Of a stretch of DNA of 64,000 nt, positions 50,968 to 59,628 are shown one piece after another. The stretch covers positions 6,634,001-6,698,000 of the forward strand of contig NC_003155.5 of assembly GCF_000009765.2 (NCBI RefSeq), read 5' to 3'. A model generated the notes under the pieces. The model was given only the letters and a program-made list of their open reading frames with translations. It made no database searches and was not told where the DNA came from. Within the stretch, counting starts at the first letter, position 1, and each line of letters opens with the position of its first letter. The position numbers and the translations under genes are program-made. Origin of the DNA: Streptomyces avermitilis MA-4680 = NBRC 14893 (GTDB taxonomy: Bacteria; Actinomycetota; Actinomycetes; Streptomycetales; Streptomycetaceae).

Positions 50968-51797
50968 TCAGGAAGCCGCTGTTTCTTCGGCAGCCACCCG
51001 TTGGTGCTCCGCGAGGGCAGCCGCCAGCTTCTTTGCGTACTCGGTGTCCTGAGAGCCGGGCTTGGTGGCCTCGTGGTACTTGCGGGCCCGTTCGGCCCGT
51101 GCCACGGCAAGCTCCCGGTCCGCCTCGATCTGCTCGGGGGAGCGGCGGTCCGGCTCTTCCCACAGAGGGAGGTCGGGGACCTTGCCCTCGATGTGGTGTC
51201 CGGCCCAGGCGATGCGGGCTTGGAACTGCGCCACGGCGAGCAGCTCCCGCAGCATGTAGTCCGATTCGGTCCAGCGGCGGCGCCCATGGTCGCCAGCCAT
51301 GGCGGACTTGGTCATGGAGTCGTACGGGAGGGCGAGCACGAACTCCCACAGCTCCAGCCAGGACATGGTCCCGGTGCCGGACTCATTGCGGTGGAACTCG
51401 TTGAGGGACCGCCCGGGGAAGTACCGGGCGATGTCCGCTCGCAGGTCGGAGGGGTGCTCCTCGATCAGTCGGAGGAGCTGGTCGATTCCCCCGTGCTCAC
51501 ACCGGCGTCGGCCTGGAGCGCGTCGAAGATGTCGAGCAGGTCACCGGTGGTGAGCCCCAGCTCGAAGAGCCGCTCGGTCTTCTCCTTGCCGAGCAGGATC
51601 TCCGTCTGCGCGATCAGGTCGTTCTTGTCGGGGAGCGACTGGATCTTCTTGTACGTCGCGATCGGGAGCCAGTTGAACAGGGGGAAGACGAACTTCTCGT
51701 CCTCCACGATCACTTCCAGCTCCTTGGTGCCGGTGGCCTCCAGACGCTGGGCGCGCAGGGTCTCCAGCTTGATGCGCTTGCGGTTGGGCTGAGTCAT
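50968..51797 (-). CDS. Tail assembly chaperone, frameshifted long form (G-T)
   Basis: A -1 slip on the GGG codon at 51491-51489 joins residues 1-103 of the short form to a second frame ending at 50968, giving about 276 residues. The second frame has no start of its own near the junction and continues QLLRLIEEHPSDLRADIARYF, then MSWLELWEFVLALPYDS ... WTESDYMLRELLAVAQFQARIAWAG. This is the standard siphophage design: a few percent of ribosomes make the G-T fusion needed for tail assembly. Confidence 0.82.
51465..51797 (-). CDS. Tail assembly chaperone, short form (G-like)
   Basis: 110 residues (MTQPNRKRIKLETLRAQRLE...) encoded after the tail tube gene and before the tape measure. VFPLFNWLPIATYKKIQSLPDKND and a helical GKEKTERLFELGLTTGDLLDIFDAL fit the lambda gpG role: keeping the tape measure protein soluble during tail assembly. 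Its last 30 bases contain a slippery site that gives the longer product. Confidence 0.85.
   Translation of the reverse strand: MTQPNRKRIKLETLRAQRLEATGTKELEVIVEDEKFVFPLFNWLPIATYKKIQSLPDKNDLIAQTEILLGKEKTERLFELGLTTGDLLDIFDALQADAGVSTGESTSSSD
51487..51493 (-). promoter_or_regulatory. Programmed -1 frameshift site
   Basis: On the minus strand the short-form frame reads ACG GGG GAA. The run GGGGG (51492-51488) lets the tRNA on GGG slip back one base and re-pair with GGG, after which GGA ATC GAC CAG is read. Confidence 0.78.
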
Positions 51798-51843
51798 GTC
51801 GGCACTCCTCGTGCTCTCGCGGGTCTGCGCGGGTCAGGGGAAG

Positions 51844-51886
51844 CACTGGCCGAGGAGCAGACCCGCGAAGGACTCCCCGGCCAGTG
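51844..51886 (-). terminator. Hairpin between tail tube and chaperone genes
   Basis: CACTGGCC and GGCCAGTG pair across 27 bases. A weak terminator here would explain the higher need for tail tube protein over the chaperones downstream. The 150 bases of 51,798-51,950 hold nothing else. Confidence 0.5.
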
Positions 51887-51950
51887 GATTGAGGTGGACG
51901 CATGGGGACTTCACGGCAGAGGCCGTGATTCACTGCGCGTCCAGAAGGGG

Positions 51951-52526
51951 TCAGGCCGGGAGCGGGACCTTCCCGAGCATGTAGTTGATGGCGCTGACGC
52001 CGGACGCAGCCTCCAGGGCGGTGAACGTCAGGTCGTAGCTGACGGTCTGGTCCGCCTTGTAGACGATGTCGCCCTTCGCGGTGACCTCGGCACGGGCGAC
52101 GGTGATCCGCTTCGGGTAGTCGCCGTCGATCACGTCCATGCCGAGTGCGTAGTACAGCGGCTCCGGGTTCTCCGGCTCGTTCCAACTGATGAACTGGGTG
52201 TCGCCAGTGCCGGACGAGGTCATGTCGGCGATGTCCACGCCGTAGAAGAGCGAGACCGTGTGGGCCTTCGTCTCCTGCGTGACGATCTTGAAGGTGTTGG
52301 TCCGGTTGGTGATCTGGGTCCGGAGGGGGCGCTTCCTGCCCCAGCCCTTGAACTCCTGGCGGTCCTCGTTGAGGGATTCCGTCAGGCCGTCCTCGGTGCA
52401 GTAGCCGAGGTCGATCCAGTTCGCACCCCAGGGGGTGTACGGCTCGGTGGGTGCGGTGGTGCCGACCGGGGCCACGTAGACCGCGCCCGTGACGCCAACC
52501 CTCACCTGCGTGTTGTCAGCAGACAT
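51951..52526 (-). CDS. Major tail tube protein
   Basis: 191 residues from an ATG with AGGAGA seven bases before; an in-frame start at 52568 lacks a site. VRVGVTGAVYVAPVGTTAPTEPYTPWGANWIDLGYCTEDGL is the usual opening of actinophage tail tube proteins, followed by TFKIVTQETKAHTVSLFYGVD and YDLTFTALEAASG. It forms the stacked hexameric rings of the tail. Confidence 0.88.
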   Translation of the reverse strand: MSADNTQVRVGVTGAVYVAPVGTTAPTEPYTPWGANWIDLGYCTEDGLTESLNEDRQEFKGWGRKRPLRTQITNRTNTFKIVTQETKAHTVSLFYGVDIADMTSSGTGDTQFISWNEPENPEPLYYALGMDVIDGDYPKRITVARAEVTAKGDIVYKADQTVSYDLTFTALEAASGVSAINYMLGKVPLPA

Positions 52527-52628
52527 GGATTCTTCTCCTGTGGTTGTCGCCATCACGAAGACGGGCATGGCCAGTTCCGTTCGAGGCGGGGATGCCTGAC
52601 AGGCCGGGATGGCCCATGGCGTCGCGGG

Positions 52629-53072
52629 TCAGACAGGGCGAACGCGGAGGCCGACGATCAGGCCGATCCGCGTGACGTTGGTGTTGGGCTCCTCGGGGCG
52701 AACCGCAGGGCCCGTCTCCTCCCAGGTGCGCAGCACGAAGCCGCCGTCCCGGGAGGTGCCGTGCATCTGCTCGAAGGCGGCACGGACTTGGGCGACCGCG
52801 TCAGTGGCGGCCACCCGGCTGGACGTGTTGGCGCCCTCAGTTGCGTAGACGTCCAGGGAGATCCGGGCCTCGTCGTGGAGGCTCCGGCCCTGGGAAGTCC
52901 TGGTGACGCGTACGCCCCCGATGCGGTTGACCCAGATGAAGGGGAGCGCCTCGGTGAAGGCGCCTCCGTCCGGCCGCACGGTGGAGGCTTCGTACCCGAG
53001 CACTTCGAGCAGGTGGTTCACGACCATCTGCTCCGTGTCCGGGAAGACCAGAGAGGTCAGGGGAACGGTCAC
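52629..53072 (-). CDS. Tail terminator / completion protein
   Basis: 147 residues, directly before the tail tube gene in transcription order. MVVNHLLEVLGYEASTVRPDGGAF ... PFIWVNRIGGVRVTRTSQGRSLHDEARISLDVYA has the alpha/beta layout and position of tail terminator proteins that cap the tail for joining to the head. Confidence 0.72.
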   Translation of the reverse strand: MTVPLTSLVFPDTEQMVVNHLLEVLGYEASTVRPDGGAFTEALPFIWVNRIGGVRVTRTSQGRSLHDEARISLDVYATEGANTSSRVAATDAVAQVRAAFEQMHGTSRDGGFVLRTWEETGPAVRPEEPNTNVTRIGLIVGLRVRPV

Positions 53073-53090
53073 CGCGGCCTCCTGGTCCTG

Positions 53091-53330
53091 CTAGTCGGCC
53101 GAGGTCTTGCCCCGGCGCTTGACGGGCTCCGGCGGGGCCTCAGTGGCCTCGTGCGGGGCTTCGGGGGGTTGGACGACCTCGGGGAGCCGCCCGAGCCGGA
53201 GCACAGGCTCAGCGCCCTCCAGGTGGCCGATGCCGCTCTGGACGAGATCCCTGACCTCGTCGTCGCGGACCTCGACCACGTCACCGGGCCATCGGCCCTT
53301 GTACGGGAAGGTGAGCTTGAAGGTGGCCAT
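53091..53330 (-). CDS. Small phage protein of the head-tail region
   Basis: 79 residues: FKLTFPYKGRWPGDVVEVRDDEVRDLVQSGIGHLEG, then a Pro/Glu-rich tail ending KRRGKTSAD. The first half looks like the small beta domain found in many phage connector regions; function unknown. It fits tightly between the gp10-like and tail terminator genes. Confidence 0.72.
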   Translation of the reverse strand: MATFKLTFPYKGRWPGDVVEVRDDEVRDLVQSGIGHLEGAEPVLRLGRLPEVVQPPEAPHEATEAPPEPVKRRGKTSAD

Positions 53331-53333
53331 GGA

Positions 53334-53618
53334 TCAATCCCTTGCGGCATCGAGTGCGGTGGCGATCGTGTTGTGCGGGGCCTGCTCCCGGGTGCCGAGT
53401 TCGACGTACACCGAGTACTCCAGGTCGGAGACCACGAGGATCTCTCCGTCGGAGCCGTCCTCGGCGTGAATCGAGTCCCGGAAGCGACCGGAGTCCACGG
53501 GGGCAGTCGCTTGAGCGACGTCCACCACGCGGCCGGCTCGCTCGTGCAGGTCCTGCTGGACGAAGTCCTCGAAGCCCAACGCCTCGATCGCGACCTTGTT
53601 GGGCTGGAAGGCGCCCAT
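53334..53618 (-). CDS. HK97 gp10-like head-tail protein
   Basis: 94 residues. ATAPVDSGRFRDSIHAE followed by SDLEYSVYVELGTREQAPHNTIATALD is the signature of the HK97 gp10 family, small proteins at the head-tail joint. It shares one base with the upstream gene's stop. Confidence 0.85.
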   Translation of the reverse strand: MGAFQPNKVAIEALGFEDFVQQDLHERAGRVVDVAQATAPVDSGRFRDSIHAEDGSDGEILVVSDLEYSVYVELGTREQAPHNTIATALDAARD

Positions 53619-53959
53619 CAGCCGGTGACCTCTCGCAGGACGATCCGCATGTGGTCGAGCTGGGCGATGGGCCCGGCTCCGCGCTGGACCTGGGGCTTGC
53701 CGTGAACCCTGTACGTGACGCCGTCCACCTCGGCCTGGTCGACAGCTGTGACGACGGCCTCGGGCGGGAGGAAGACCTCCAGGTCGGTGATGACCTGATC
53801 GCCCTGCTGCTCGGTCTCGGTGGAGCTGAGGAACTGCACGCGGGCTCGGTAGGTCGTCCGCTCCGCGTCGGACCAGTCGACGACCCGGTTGTTCTGGCGG
53901 TCCCTCGTGGCTTCGGGCCGGGTCAGGATCGTCACGTCGTCAGTGGGGAGGAGCAGCAT
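53618..53959 (-). CDS. Head-tail stopper protein
   Basis: 113 residues. VTILTRPEATRDRQNNRVVDWSDAERTTYRARVQFLSSTE and VHGKPQVQRGAGPIAQLDHMRIVL match the head-closure (SPP1 gp16-like) family that plugs the portal channel after DNA packaging. It lies three bases from the adaptor gene. Confidence 0.75.
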   Translation of the reverse strand: MLLLPTDDVTILTRPEATRDRQNNRVVDWSDAERTTYRARVQFLSSTETEQQGDQVITDLEVFLPPEAVVTAVDQAEVDGVTYRVHGKPQVQRGAGPIAQLDHMRIVLREVTG

Positions 53960-53962
53960 GGC

Positions 53963-54358
53963 TCACCCCCAGACGCGCGGGAAGACGGGCAGGAGCCCCT
54001 TCACCTGGAGCAGGTCCAGCAGGTCCTGGGAGACCCGGGGGGTCGTCCCCTTGCCGTCACGGCCTCCTAGGGCCCGGACGATGCTCTGGTTCCCCAAGGT
54101 CATGGAGGCCACGTTGGCGTTGGCCCCCGTCTCGTCTCCAAGGGCGCCGATGTACTGCGCTTGGATGCAGACGGCCTCCCGGAACACTGCCGCGAGGGCG
54201 GGGTCCGTGGGGAGGCCGTCTGCGTTTGTCTCGTACACGGCTCCGGTGAGGAGCCTGTCGAGCTTGGTGGACGCTCGGTCCAGGAGCCGGGAGGCGTTGG
54301 CCGGGACCGGATCCGGATCGAGGTAGTCGGTGAACTCCTCCACCGTGGCGTACGCCAT
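53963..54358 (-). CDS. Head-tail adaptor protein
   Basis: 131 residues, mostly helical: MAYATVEEFTDYLDPDPVPANASRLLDRASTKLDRLLTG ... AVFREAVCIQAQYIGAL. Gene position right after the capsid genes and the helical make-up fit the gp15/gp6-type ring that sits under the portal. Confidence 0.78.
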   Translation of the reverse strand: MAYATVEEFTDYLDPDPVPANASRLLDRASTKLDRLLTGAVYETNADGLPTDPALAAVFREAVCIQAQYIGALGDETGANANVASMTLGNQSIVRALGGRDGKGTTPRVSQDLLDLLQVKGLLPVFPRVWG

Positions 54359-54377
54359 GGCGGCCTCCTTCCTGACG

Positions 54378-54713
54378 TCAGAGCGACAGGCAGGCGACCG
54401 TCACGGAGGCCACGGCGCTGAAGTCGACGAACACGGTGTCCGTGCCGTCCGGCTGCTCGTAGTCGTCCGGGAAGGGGCCGAAGAACCTCTCGGCACTGGC
54501 GGCCACCGTGGCGGTGGGGGCGGTGACGGCCTGGCCCTGCACGGTGCGACCGATCTTGAGCGTCACGGTGATCGAGGCCCCCGAGGCGTTCTTGACGTGG
54601 AGCACCTGCTTGCCGCTGGAGCGGAGGGAGACCCCCGCCACGTCCGGCGTCACGTAGGTCGCGGTCAGGCCGGTGGTGGCGAACCGCTGCGGGGTCAGCG
54701 CAGTACGCGCCAT
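54378..54713 (-). CDS. Probable capsid decoration or head protein
   Basis: 111 residues rich in Thr, Val, Ala with a beta-sandwich look (KQVLHVKNASGASITVTLKIGRTVQGQ, RFFGPFPDDYEQPDGTDTVFVDFSAVASV). It directly follows the major capsid gene, the usual place for decoration proteins. No family was recognised with certainty. Confidence 0.68.
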   Translation of the reverse strand: MARTALTPQRFATTGLTATYVTPDVAGVSLRSSGKQVLHVKNASGASITVTLKIGRTVQGQAVTAPTATVAASAERFFGPFPDDYEQPDGTDTVFVDFSAVASVTVACLSL

Positions 54714-54743
54714 GGTTGTCCTCCTTGGAGGCGGCTGACGCCG

Positions 54744-56066
54744 CTACTGGACCTTGATGTTGCGGAAGACGGCCGCCGCCTTGGTGGCCTTGAGGACCAC
54801 GGCGATCGGGCCCATCTCGACCTCGCCCTTCTTCACGGCGCCGGCGGTGGTGAAGTCCGGGAGGTAGGTGGAGACGATCTGGCCACCGACCGTGGTGACG
54901 CCGTGGAAGCCGTCCAGGCCCATGCGGACCGCGTACAGGTCGGTGAGCCCCGAGACGGCGCTGTTGCCCGTCTGGGCCACCGCGACGGCCGGAGAGGTGC
55001 CACCGGTCAGGGAAGCGCCCGAGGCGGTCACGCCGACCGACAGGTCCGCGAGGTCACCGGTGAAGGTGAGGGTCTTCACGGTCGTGCCGGAGACGGTCGC
55101 GTTGCCGGTGCCCACGTTGGAGAGGCCGGTGATTGCGCTCTGCACGGTGGAGGCGTTGGCGTTGTACGCGATGCCCGAGGTGGTCTGGGTGCTGCCGCCG
55201 ACGGTGACGCTCACCGTGTAGGTGCCGCCCGTCGGGGACCCGGTGACCTCCAGGGTCCAGGTCGAGCTGTCCGGGTCCCGGGTCTCGATCGGGATGATCG
55301 GGGCCGAGGTGCCGGGCTTCTCGCCGGGGTCGACGAACACGATGTTGCCGTACTGCTCGCGCACGATGGGCCGGCCGCCGGGGCCGAGGAGACCGTCCAC
55401 CGGGCTCTGGACGTACTGACCCGCACGCCGGGCGAGCGCACGCACACGGGCCAGGGCGGTCTTGTTGCCGAGGACCATGGTCGGAGCGCCGTCCAGCAGG
55501 GAGAGCCACTCGTCCAGCGTGTCCAGGGCCACCTGGGCCGAGGCCGGGTTGGTGTCGAAGTCCGACCAGTTGGTGGTCTGGGTCGCGCGGAACTCCGTGT
55601 CGGAGCCCCGGAGCGCCTTGTCCAGGCCGTCGAAGCCGTTCTCCGCGTCGGCGTCCTCGCCGCCGTCCACGTCGCCGTTGATGACGGCGTCCTGGAAGCG
55701 GGTCTTGGTCGCCTTGATCTTCTGGGCCATGTTCAGCGCCACGGCGCCGGACGCGGCCGGGCCGACCTTGGCGATGACGCGGTCAACCTCGAAGCTGCCA
55801 CCGAGGACGGCCAGGTCGACGCTGTAGCGCTGCGTCTGGACGTTGCTCGGGGCGTACTCGGTGTTGAGCGCACGGAAGGCCGCGGTGGGCTGGGTGACCA
55901 GACGGCGGTAGCCGTAGGTCAGGGTTGCGCCGCCACCGGCAGGGTTCACGACGTCGTCGAAGGTGAGCGCGTCCAGGACGGCGCTCTCCTTCCGGAACTC
56001 GTCGATGACCTGGACGTCTACGGCGTCCGTGGCGTTGTTCTTCGCCTCGCTCAGGGTGACGGGCAT
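54744..56066 (-). CDS. Major capsid protein with inserted beta domain
   Basis: 440 residues, HK97-like in layout: MPVTLSEAKNNATDAVDVQVIDEFRKESAVLDAL start, then the E-loop and P-domain regions (WSDFDTNPASAQVALDTLDEWLSLLDGAPTMVLGN). Residues about 264-372 are a Thr/Gly/Ser/Val-rich block (TWTLEVTGSPTGGTYTVSVTVG ... ATVSGTTVKTLTFTGDL) that interrupts the capsid fold, which resumes at LTDLYAVRMGLDGFHGV. The block looks like a surface-exposed beta domain. It forms the procapsid with the scaffold encoded upstream. Confidence 0.88.
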   Translation of the reverse strand: MPVTLSEAKNNATDAVDVQVIDEFRKESAVLDALTFDDVVNPAGGGATLTYGYRRLVTQPTAAFRALNTEYAPSNVQTQRYSVDLAVLGGSFEVDRVIAKVGPAASGAVALNMAQKIKATKTRFQDAVINGDVDGGEDADAENGFDGLDKALRGSDTEFRATQTTNWSDFDTNPASAQVALDTLDEWLSLLDGAPTMVLGNKTALARVRALARRAGQYVQSPVDGLLGPGGRPIVREQYGNIVFVDPGEKPGTSAPIIPIETRDPDSSTWTLEVTGSPTGGTYTVSVTVGGSTQTTSGIAYNANASTVQSAITGLSNVGTGNATVSGTTVKTLTFTGDLADLSVGVTASGASLTGGTSPAVAVAQTGNSAVSGLTDLYAVRMGLDGFHGVTTVGGQIVSTYLPDFTTAGAVKKGEVEMGPIAVVLKATKAAAVFRNIKVQ

Positions 56067-56081
56067 GGGTTCTTCCTTTGA

Positions 56082-56711
56082 TCAGTTGCCGCGCATCCGT
56101 GCTGCCACGGCGTCGGCGAGGTTGGTGGGCTTGCGGGCTCCTTCGCCGCGCCCGGACATCTCCGTCCCGCTACGGGCGGGAGGGGCGGGGGCGGTCTTGA
56201 GCTTCGGGTTCGACTCGACAGCTGCCTTGATCGCGTCGCCGACCTTCGTGGCGAAGTCGTCGGCGTCCGGGTCCAGGTCATCGACCTGCTTCAGGAAGCC
56301 CCGGCTGTCGAGCAGGGCGTCCGCGTCCGCGCTGTGCTTGGTGGCGGCTCGGTACACCGCCAGCTCCACCGCGCTCTGTCGGGCCTTGCCCTGCGTGGCG
56401 GTGAGCTGCTGTGTGAGCTTCTCGGCGTCCGGCTTGCCGTCGTCGAGCTTGATGCCCGCCTTCTCGGCCAACTGGGCCAGCAGGGCGGACTGTCGCTGGA
56501 GTTCGGTGGTCGTGCTCTTCGAGCGGTCCTCGTGCTTGCGGGCCTGGGCCTTCCACTTCTCGGCCTCGGCCTGCCAGTTCGTCTCGCCGCTCTTGCTGCC
56601 CTTGTCGTCCTTGACGGACTCGGGCTGGGCCGTGCCCTCGGGAGGCGTGGTGCCCTCCGGGGGAATGCCGGGGTTCTCCGCGCCCGTGCCGGGCTCTGCG
56701 GGTGTCGCCAT
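56082..56711 (-). CDS. Capsid scaffolding protein
   Basis: 209 residues, charged and helical: Glu/Lys-rich NWQAEAEKWKAQARKHEDRSKSTTTELQRQSALLAQLAEKAG between a Pro/Gly-rich start and a C-terminal part ending VAARMRGN. This composition and its place between portal and capsid are typical of the DUF4355-like scaffold family. Confidence 0.85.
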   Translation of the reverse strand: MATPAEPGTGAENPGIPPEGTTPPEGTAQPESVKDDKGSKSGETNWQAEAEKWKAQARKHEDRSKSTTTELQRQSALLAQLAEKAGIKLDDGKPDAEKLTQQLTATQGKARQSAVELAVYRAATKHSADADALLDSRGFLKQVDDLDPDADDFATKVGDAIKAAVESNPKLKTAPAPPARSGTEMSGRGEGARKPTNLADAVAARMRGN

Positions 56712-56752
56712 GGTCGTGCTCTCCCTTGTCGGGTGGGGGTGCCCATGCGGGC

Positions 56753-58327
56753 TCAGCGGGCCACCAGCGGCTCGCTGACGTCTTCGTTGACCTGTGAGCC
56801 CTCGGGGCTCTTCTCGGGCTGTCCAGCGGGCTCCTGAGCCCTCGCGGGGTGGGTCGGCTGGGGCTTGGCCTCGGCCTGGTCGGCCTTGATGCGCGCGACC
56901 TCTTCGAGGACCTGCTCATCCCGCCAGTCGGGGTTGAGGCGACGGACCTTCTCGTACGTGGAGATGGCCCCGGCGGTGTTCAGGTCGTTGAGCTGACGGG
57001 CGGTCTCGCCCGGGTCGGGCGTGACGACGTCGGGGAACTCCACGTCGGGGATCTGGGGGACGACCTGGGACCGGAAGACGGTCCGGTCGATCTCCAGCAG
57101 CACGCCGAAGAGGTGGGCTAGGGCGGGACGCCAGTAACTGGTCTTGTTCGCCCGGGTCGTGAGGGACTGACGCTCCCGAGCAGCGATCTCGGTCGCCGTC
57201 GGGTTGCCGCTGCCCTCGCTCGTCACGCCGAAGGTCTGAAGGCTGTACCCGGCACCGAGGATGATTCGTTCGGCCAGGTCGGCACAGAGGGCGCGGTGCT
57301 CCTCGGTGCGGATGTTGAACTGGACCTGCTCGATGACCGAGCCCTTGTCCTCGCCGGGCTCCAGGTTCAGCGGGGCGAACAGCTCACGGTCGATGTCGAA
57401 GTGAGCACCCTGGCCCTTGCCGAGGTTCTCCAGGACCTCTGTCCCGACCAGGAGTCGGGCTTTGCCCGTACGCAGGTCGCGCATCCAGTCGCTGTACGCC
57501 TCGTCCAGAGCGTCCATAAGCGCTTCGACACCGGAGAAGTCCGAGCGGCCGAGGTTCGCGGCTGCGGGGAGGTGACGCCAGAGCTTGTTCGGCTTCAGGT
57601 TCGGGATGTACTGCGCCGTGAGCTTCGGCGTCCCGGTCGGGATGCCGTCGCCGTCGATCACCAGGTCCGCGAGACCAGCCGTCTCCGGGAAGTCCGTCAG
57701 GGCCATCTGGACACCCAGCTCGTTCGCCGAGCCGATCCACACGGAGTGCCTGATCCAGCCCGGCTCGTGCCGTTCGAGCTGCCGGACAACGGTGTTTGCG
57801 TCCTCGCGGATCACGTTCCAGAACGTGACAGCGCTCAGCCGGCCCCACTTCCACTCGGGGACAGCGATGTCGGGGGAGGCCGCGACCAGCCAGGGCTTGT
57901 CCTGGATGCTCTGGTCCCAGACCACACGGAGGTACACCCCGCCGAGGGCGGCCGACATCTCGGCGGCCTCCCGCAGGACGGCGTACGTCGTGTCGTCGGC
58001 GAGCTGGTCCAGGCGCTCCTGGGTGGCCGCGTCGTCCACGGTGAGGTTCAGCGGTGCCCCGAAGAGCAGGTTGGCGCTGACGGCGGCGATTGCCCCCGCG
58101 AGCGGCACATGGAGCTTGGAGGGCCGCTCACCCATCGGGGTGGGCTGACCCCAGAACCACCGCCCCAGACGGGCCAGGAGGCCCTTCCGGCGCGCGGCGG
58201 GCCTGTCGTTCGGGGCGTTGAGGTACGCGTCCGTCAGGCCCTCGGGGGTCCCGGCATACCAGGCGCTCCAGATGTCCTGTTGGGCGAAGACATCGGCGAG
58301 TTCCGGAGGAGGCCATGCGGTGCCCAT
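56753..58327 (-). CDS. Portal protein
   Basis: 524 residues, SPP1-like portal group: RPSKLHVPLAGAIAAVSANLLFGAPL, GGVYLRVVWDQSIQDKPWLVAASPD, LDEAYSDWMRDLRTGKARLLVG and TATEIAARERQSLTTRANKTSYWRPAL are typical stretches. It forms the dodecameric ring through which DNA enters. The ATG at 58327 overlaps the terminase stop (TGATG) and AGGAGGT lies six bases before it. The C-terminus is Pro/Glu-rich. Confidence 0.92.
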   Translation of the reverse strand: MGTAWPPPELADVFAQQDIWSAWYAGTPEGLTDAYLNAPNDRPAARRKGLLARLGRWFWGQPTPMGERPSKLHVPLAGAIAAVSANLLFGAPLNLTVDDAATQERLDQLADDTTYAVLREAAEMSAALGGVYLRVVWDQSIQDKPWLVAASPDIAVPEWKWGRLSAVTFWNVIREDANTVVRQLERHEPGWIRHSVWIGSANELGVQMALTDFPETAGLADLVIDGDGIPTGTPKLTAQYIPNLKPNKLWRHLPAAANLGRSDFSGVEALMDALDEAYSDWMRDLRTGKARLLVGTEVLENLGKGQGAHFDIDRELFAPLNLEPGEDKGSVIEQVQFNIRTEEHRALCADLAERIILGAGYSLQTFGVTSEGSGNPTATEIAARERQSLTTRANKTSYWRPALAHLFGVLLEIDRTVFRSQVVPQIPDVEFPDVVTPDPGETARQLNDLNTAGAISTYEKVRRLNPDWRDEQVLEEVARIKADQAEAKPQPTHPARAQEPAGQPEKSPEGSQVNEDVSEPLVAR

Positions 58328-59625
58328 CACGCCACCTCCTCGAAGTTGAGTTCGACGTGGGGACGCCAGATGTGCTGAGTCGTCTTGATCGCGTAGCGGA
58401 GGGCATCCACGCTGTGGTCGTCCTGCTTGAGGGGCTTGTCCTCGCCGAGGAGGGACGCCTTGGGGTCCCAGACGTACGAGGCCATCTCGTCCAGCAGGTG
58501 AGTGCAGCCGCGATGGATGCGGAGCTTGTCGGCGGCCAGCAGGTTGGCCACGATCCGGATGCCCGACAGGACCTTGTTGTGGGCCCGCATCGAGCCCAGG
58601 CCGTCTAGCTGGAGCTGCTTCCGGAGGGAGGCGGCCGACGGGTCAACGATCAGCCGGGGCGGCTCGATCCCCTTGTCCCTGCTACCGGGGACGGTGAGGG
58701 TGCGCATCCAGGTCCGGAGGCGCTGGGAGATCTGCCCGTCGCTGAGCTGCTCCTCGGTGTGGCCGTCATGACGCCACTCGTTCGTGACGTAGACGCACCC
58801 GTCGGAGCCGATGCCCACCAAGAGGGCGGCCGTGGCGTTGCTCGTTCCGTAGTCGAGTCCGACCCCGAGCCACTGCACGATCTCCGGGACGATGTCGACC
58901 ACGTGACGTTGGTCGTCGAAGACCTCGTACACCGCGCCCTCGGCTATGCACCACTCACCGAGGATCAGCCGCTTGTACAGCAGCGGCGTGGCCGCGTACT
59001 CCGCCTTGCGCTGCTGCACGTACGTCGGCGTCAGGGTGGGGTTGTCGTCGATGACGAACGTCAGCCGGGCCAGGTCCAGGTCGTTGCCGGGCGTCCGGAC
59101 CTCACCGGTCCTCGTCAGGTGCACCCGGGCCTTGTCGAGGTACTTCTTCTTCAGCCAGTGGTTGGCGCTGTCCGGGTTGCTCGTCCCGATCAGGCGCGGG
59201 TTCGCGTCCGACATGCGGGAGGTGAGCATCGAGAAGAAGCTCTCCGGCATGGTGGACAGCTCGTCCACGTACGCACCGACCAGGGAGAGACCCCGGATCT
59301 TGTCCTTGCTGCTCTCGTCGTTGCCGCTCGCGATGATGATGCGGCGGCCCAGGAGCGTCAGGACGCCCTTGCCCTCGTTGTACGAGCAGAGCTGGGTGCC
59401 GAGAATGCTTACGAGTTCGTCGATGCAGTTCTGGCGAAGGGTCCTGGTGGTCTTCCCCGCCATCAGCAGGTTGCCGGGCGGCCCGTTGCGTACGAAGTCC
59501 AGCCAGTCGATCAGGGACGTGATGGTCTTCGCGGAGCGAACCGATCCCTCGTAGATCGTGATCTGGTGCTGACGGCTGATCTGAACACCCAGGCGCTGCT
59601 TTGCGGTCAGCGGCTGGAGGTCCAC
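58327..59625 (-). CDS. Terminase large subunit, PBSX type
   Basis: 432 residues. The ATPase domain has a Walker A variant GSVRSAKT (27-34) and Walker B LVGAYVDEL (Asp121, Glu122). The nuclease domain shows VGLDYGTSNATAALLVGIG and a late HSVDALRYAI with the third acidic ligand. It powers DNA packaging and cuts the concatemer. It starts three bases after the small-subunit gene. Confidence 0.95.
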   Translation of the reverse strand: MDLQPLTAKQRLGVQISRQHQITIYEGSVRSAKTITSLIDWLDFVRNGPPGNLLMAGKTTRTLRQNCIDELVSILGTQLCSYNEGKGVLTLLGRRIIIASGNDESSKDKIRGLSLVGAYVDELSTMPESFFSMLTSRMSDANPRLIGTSNPDSANHWLKKKYLDKARVHLTRTGEVRTPGNDLDLARLTFVIDDNPTLTPTYVQQRKAEYAATPLLYKRLILGEWCIAEGAVYEVFDDQRHVVDIVPEIVQWLGVGLDYGTSNATAALLVGIGSDGCVYVTNEWRHDGHTEEQLSDGQISQRLRTWMRTLTVPGSRDKGIEPPRLIVDPSAASLRKQLQLDGLGSMRAHNKVLSGIRIVANLLAADKLRIHRGCTHLLDEMASYVWDPKASLLGEDKPLKQDDHSVDALRYAIKTTQHIWRPHVELNFEEVA

Positions 59626-59628
59626 GGC

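Noticed and set aside
54330..56081. A 583-codon plus-strand frame over the capsid gene
   Set aside because: Shadow of the capsid and connector genes, with typical Val/Gly/Asp/Arg-rich antisense composition.
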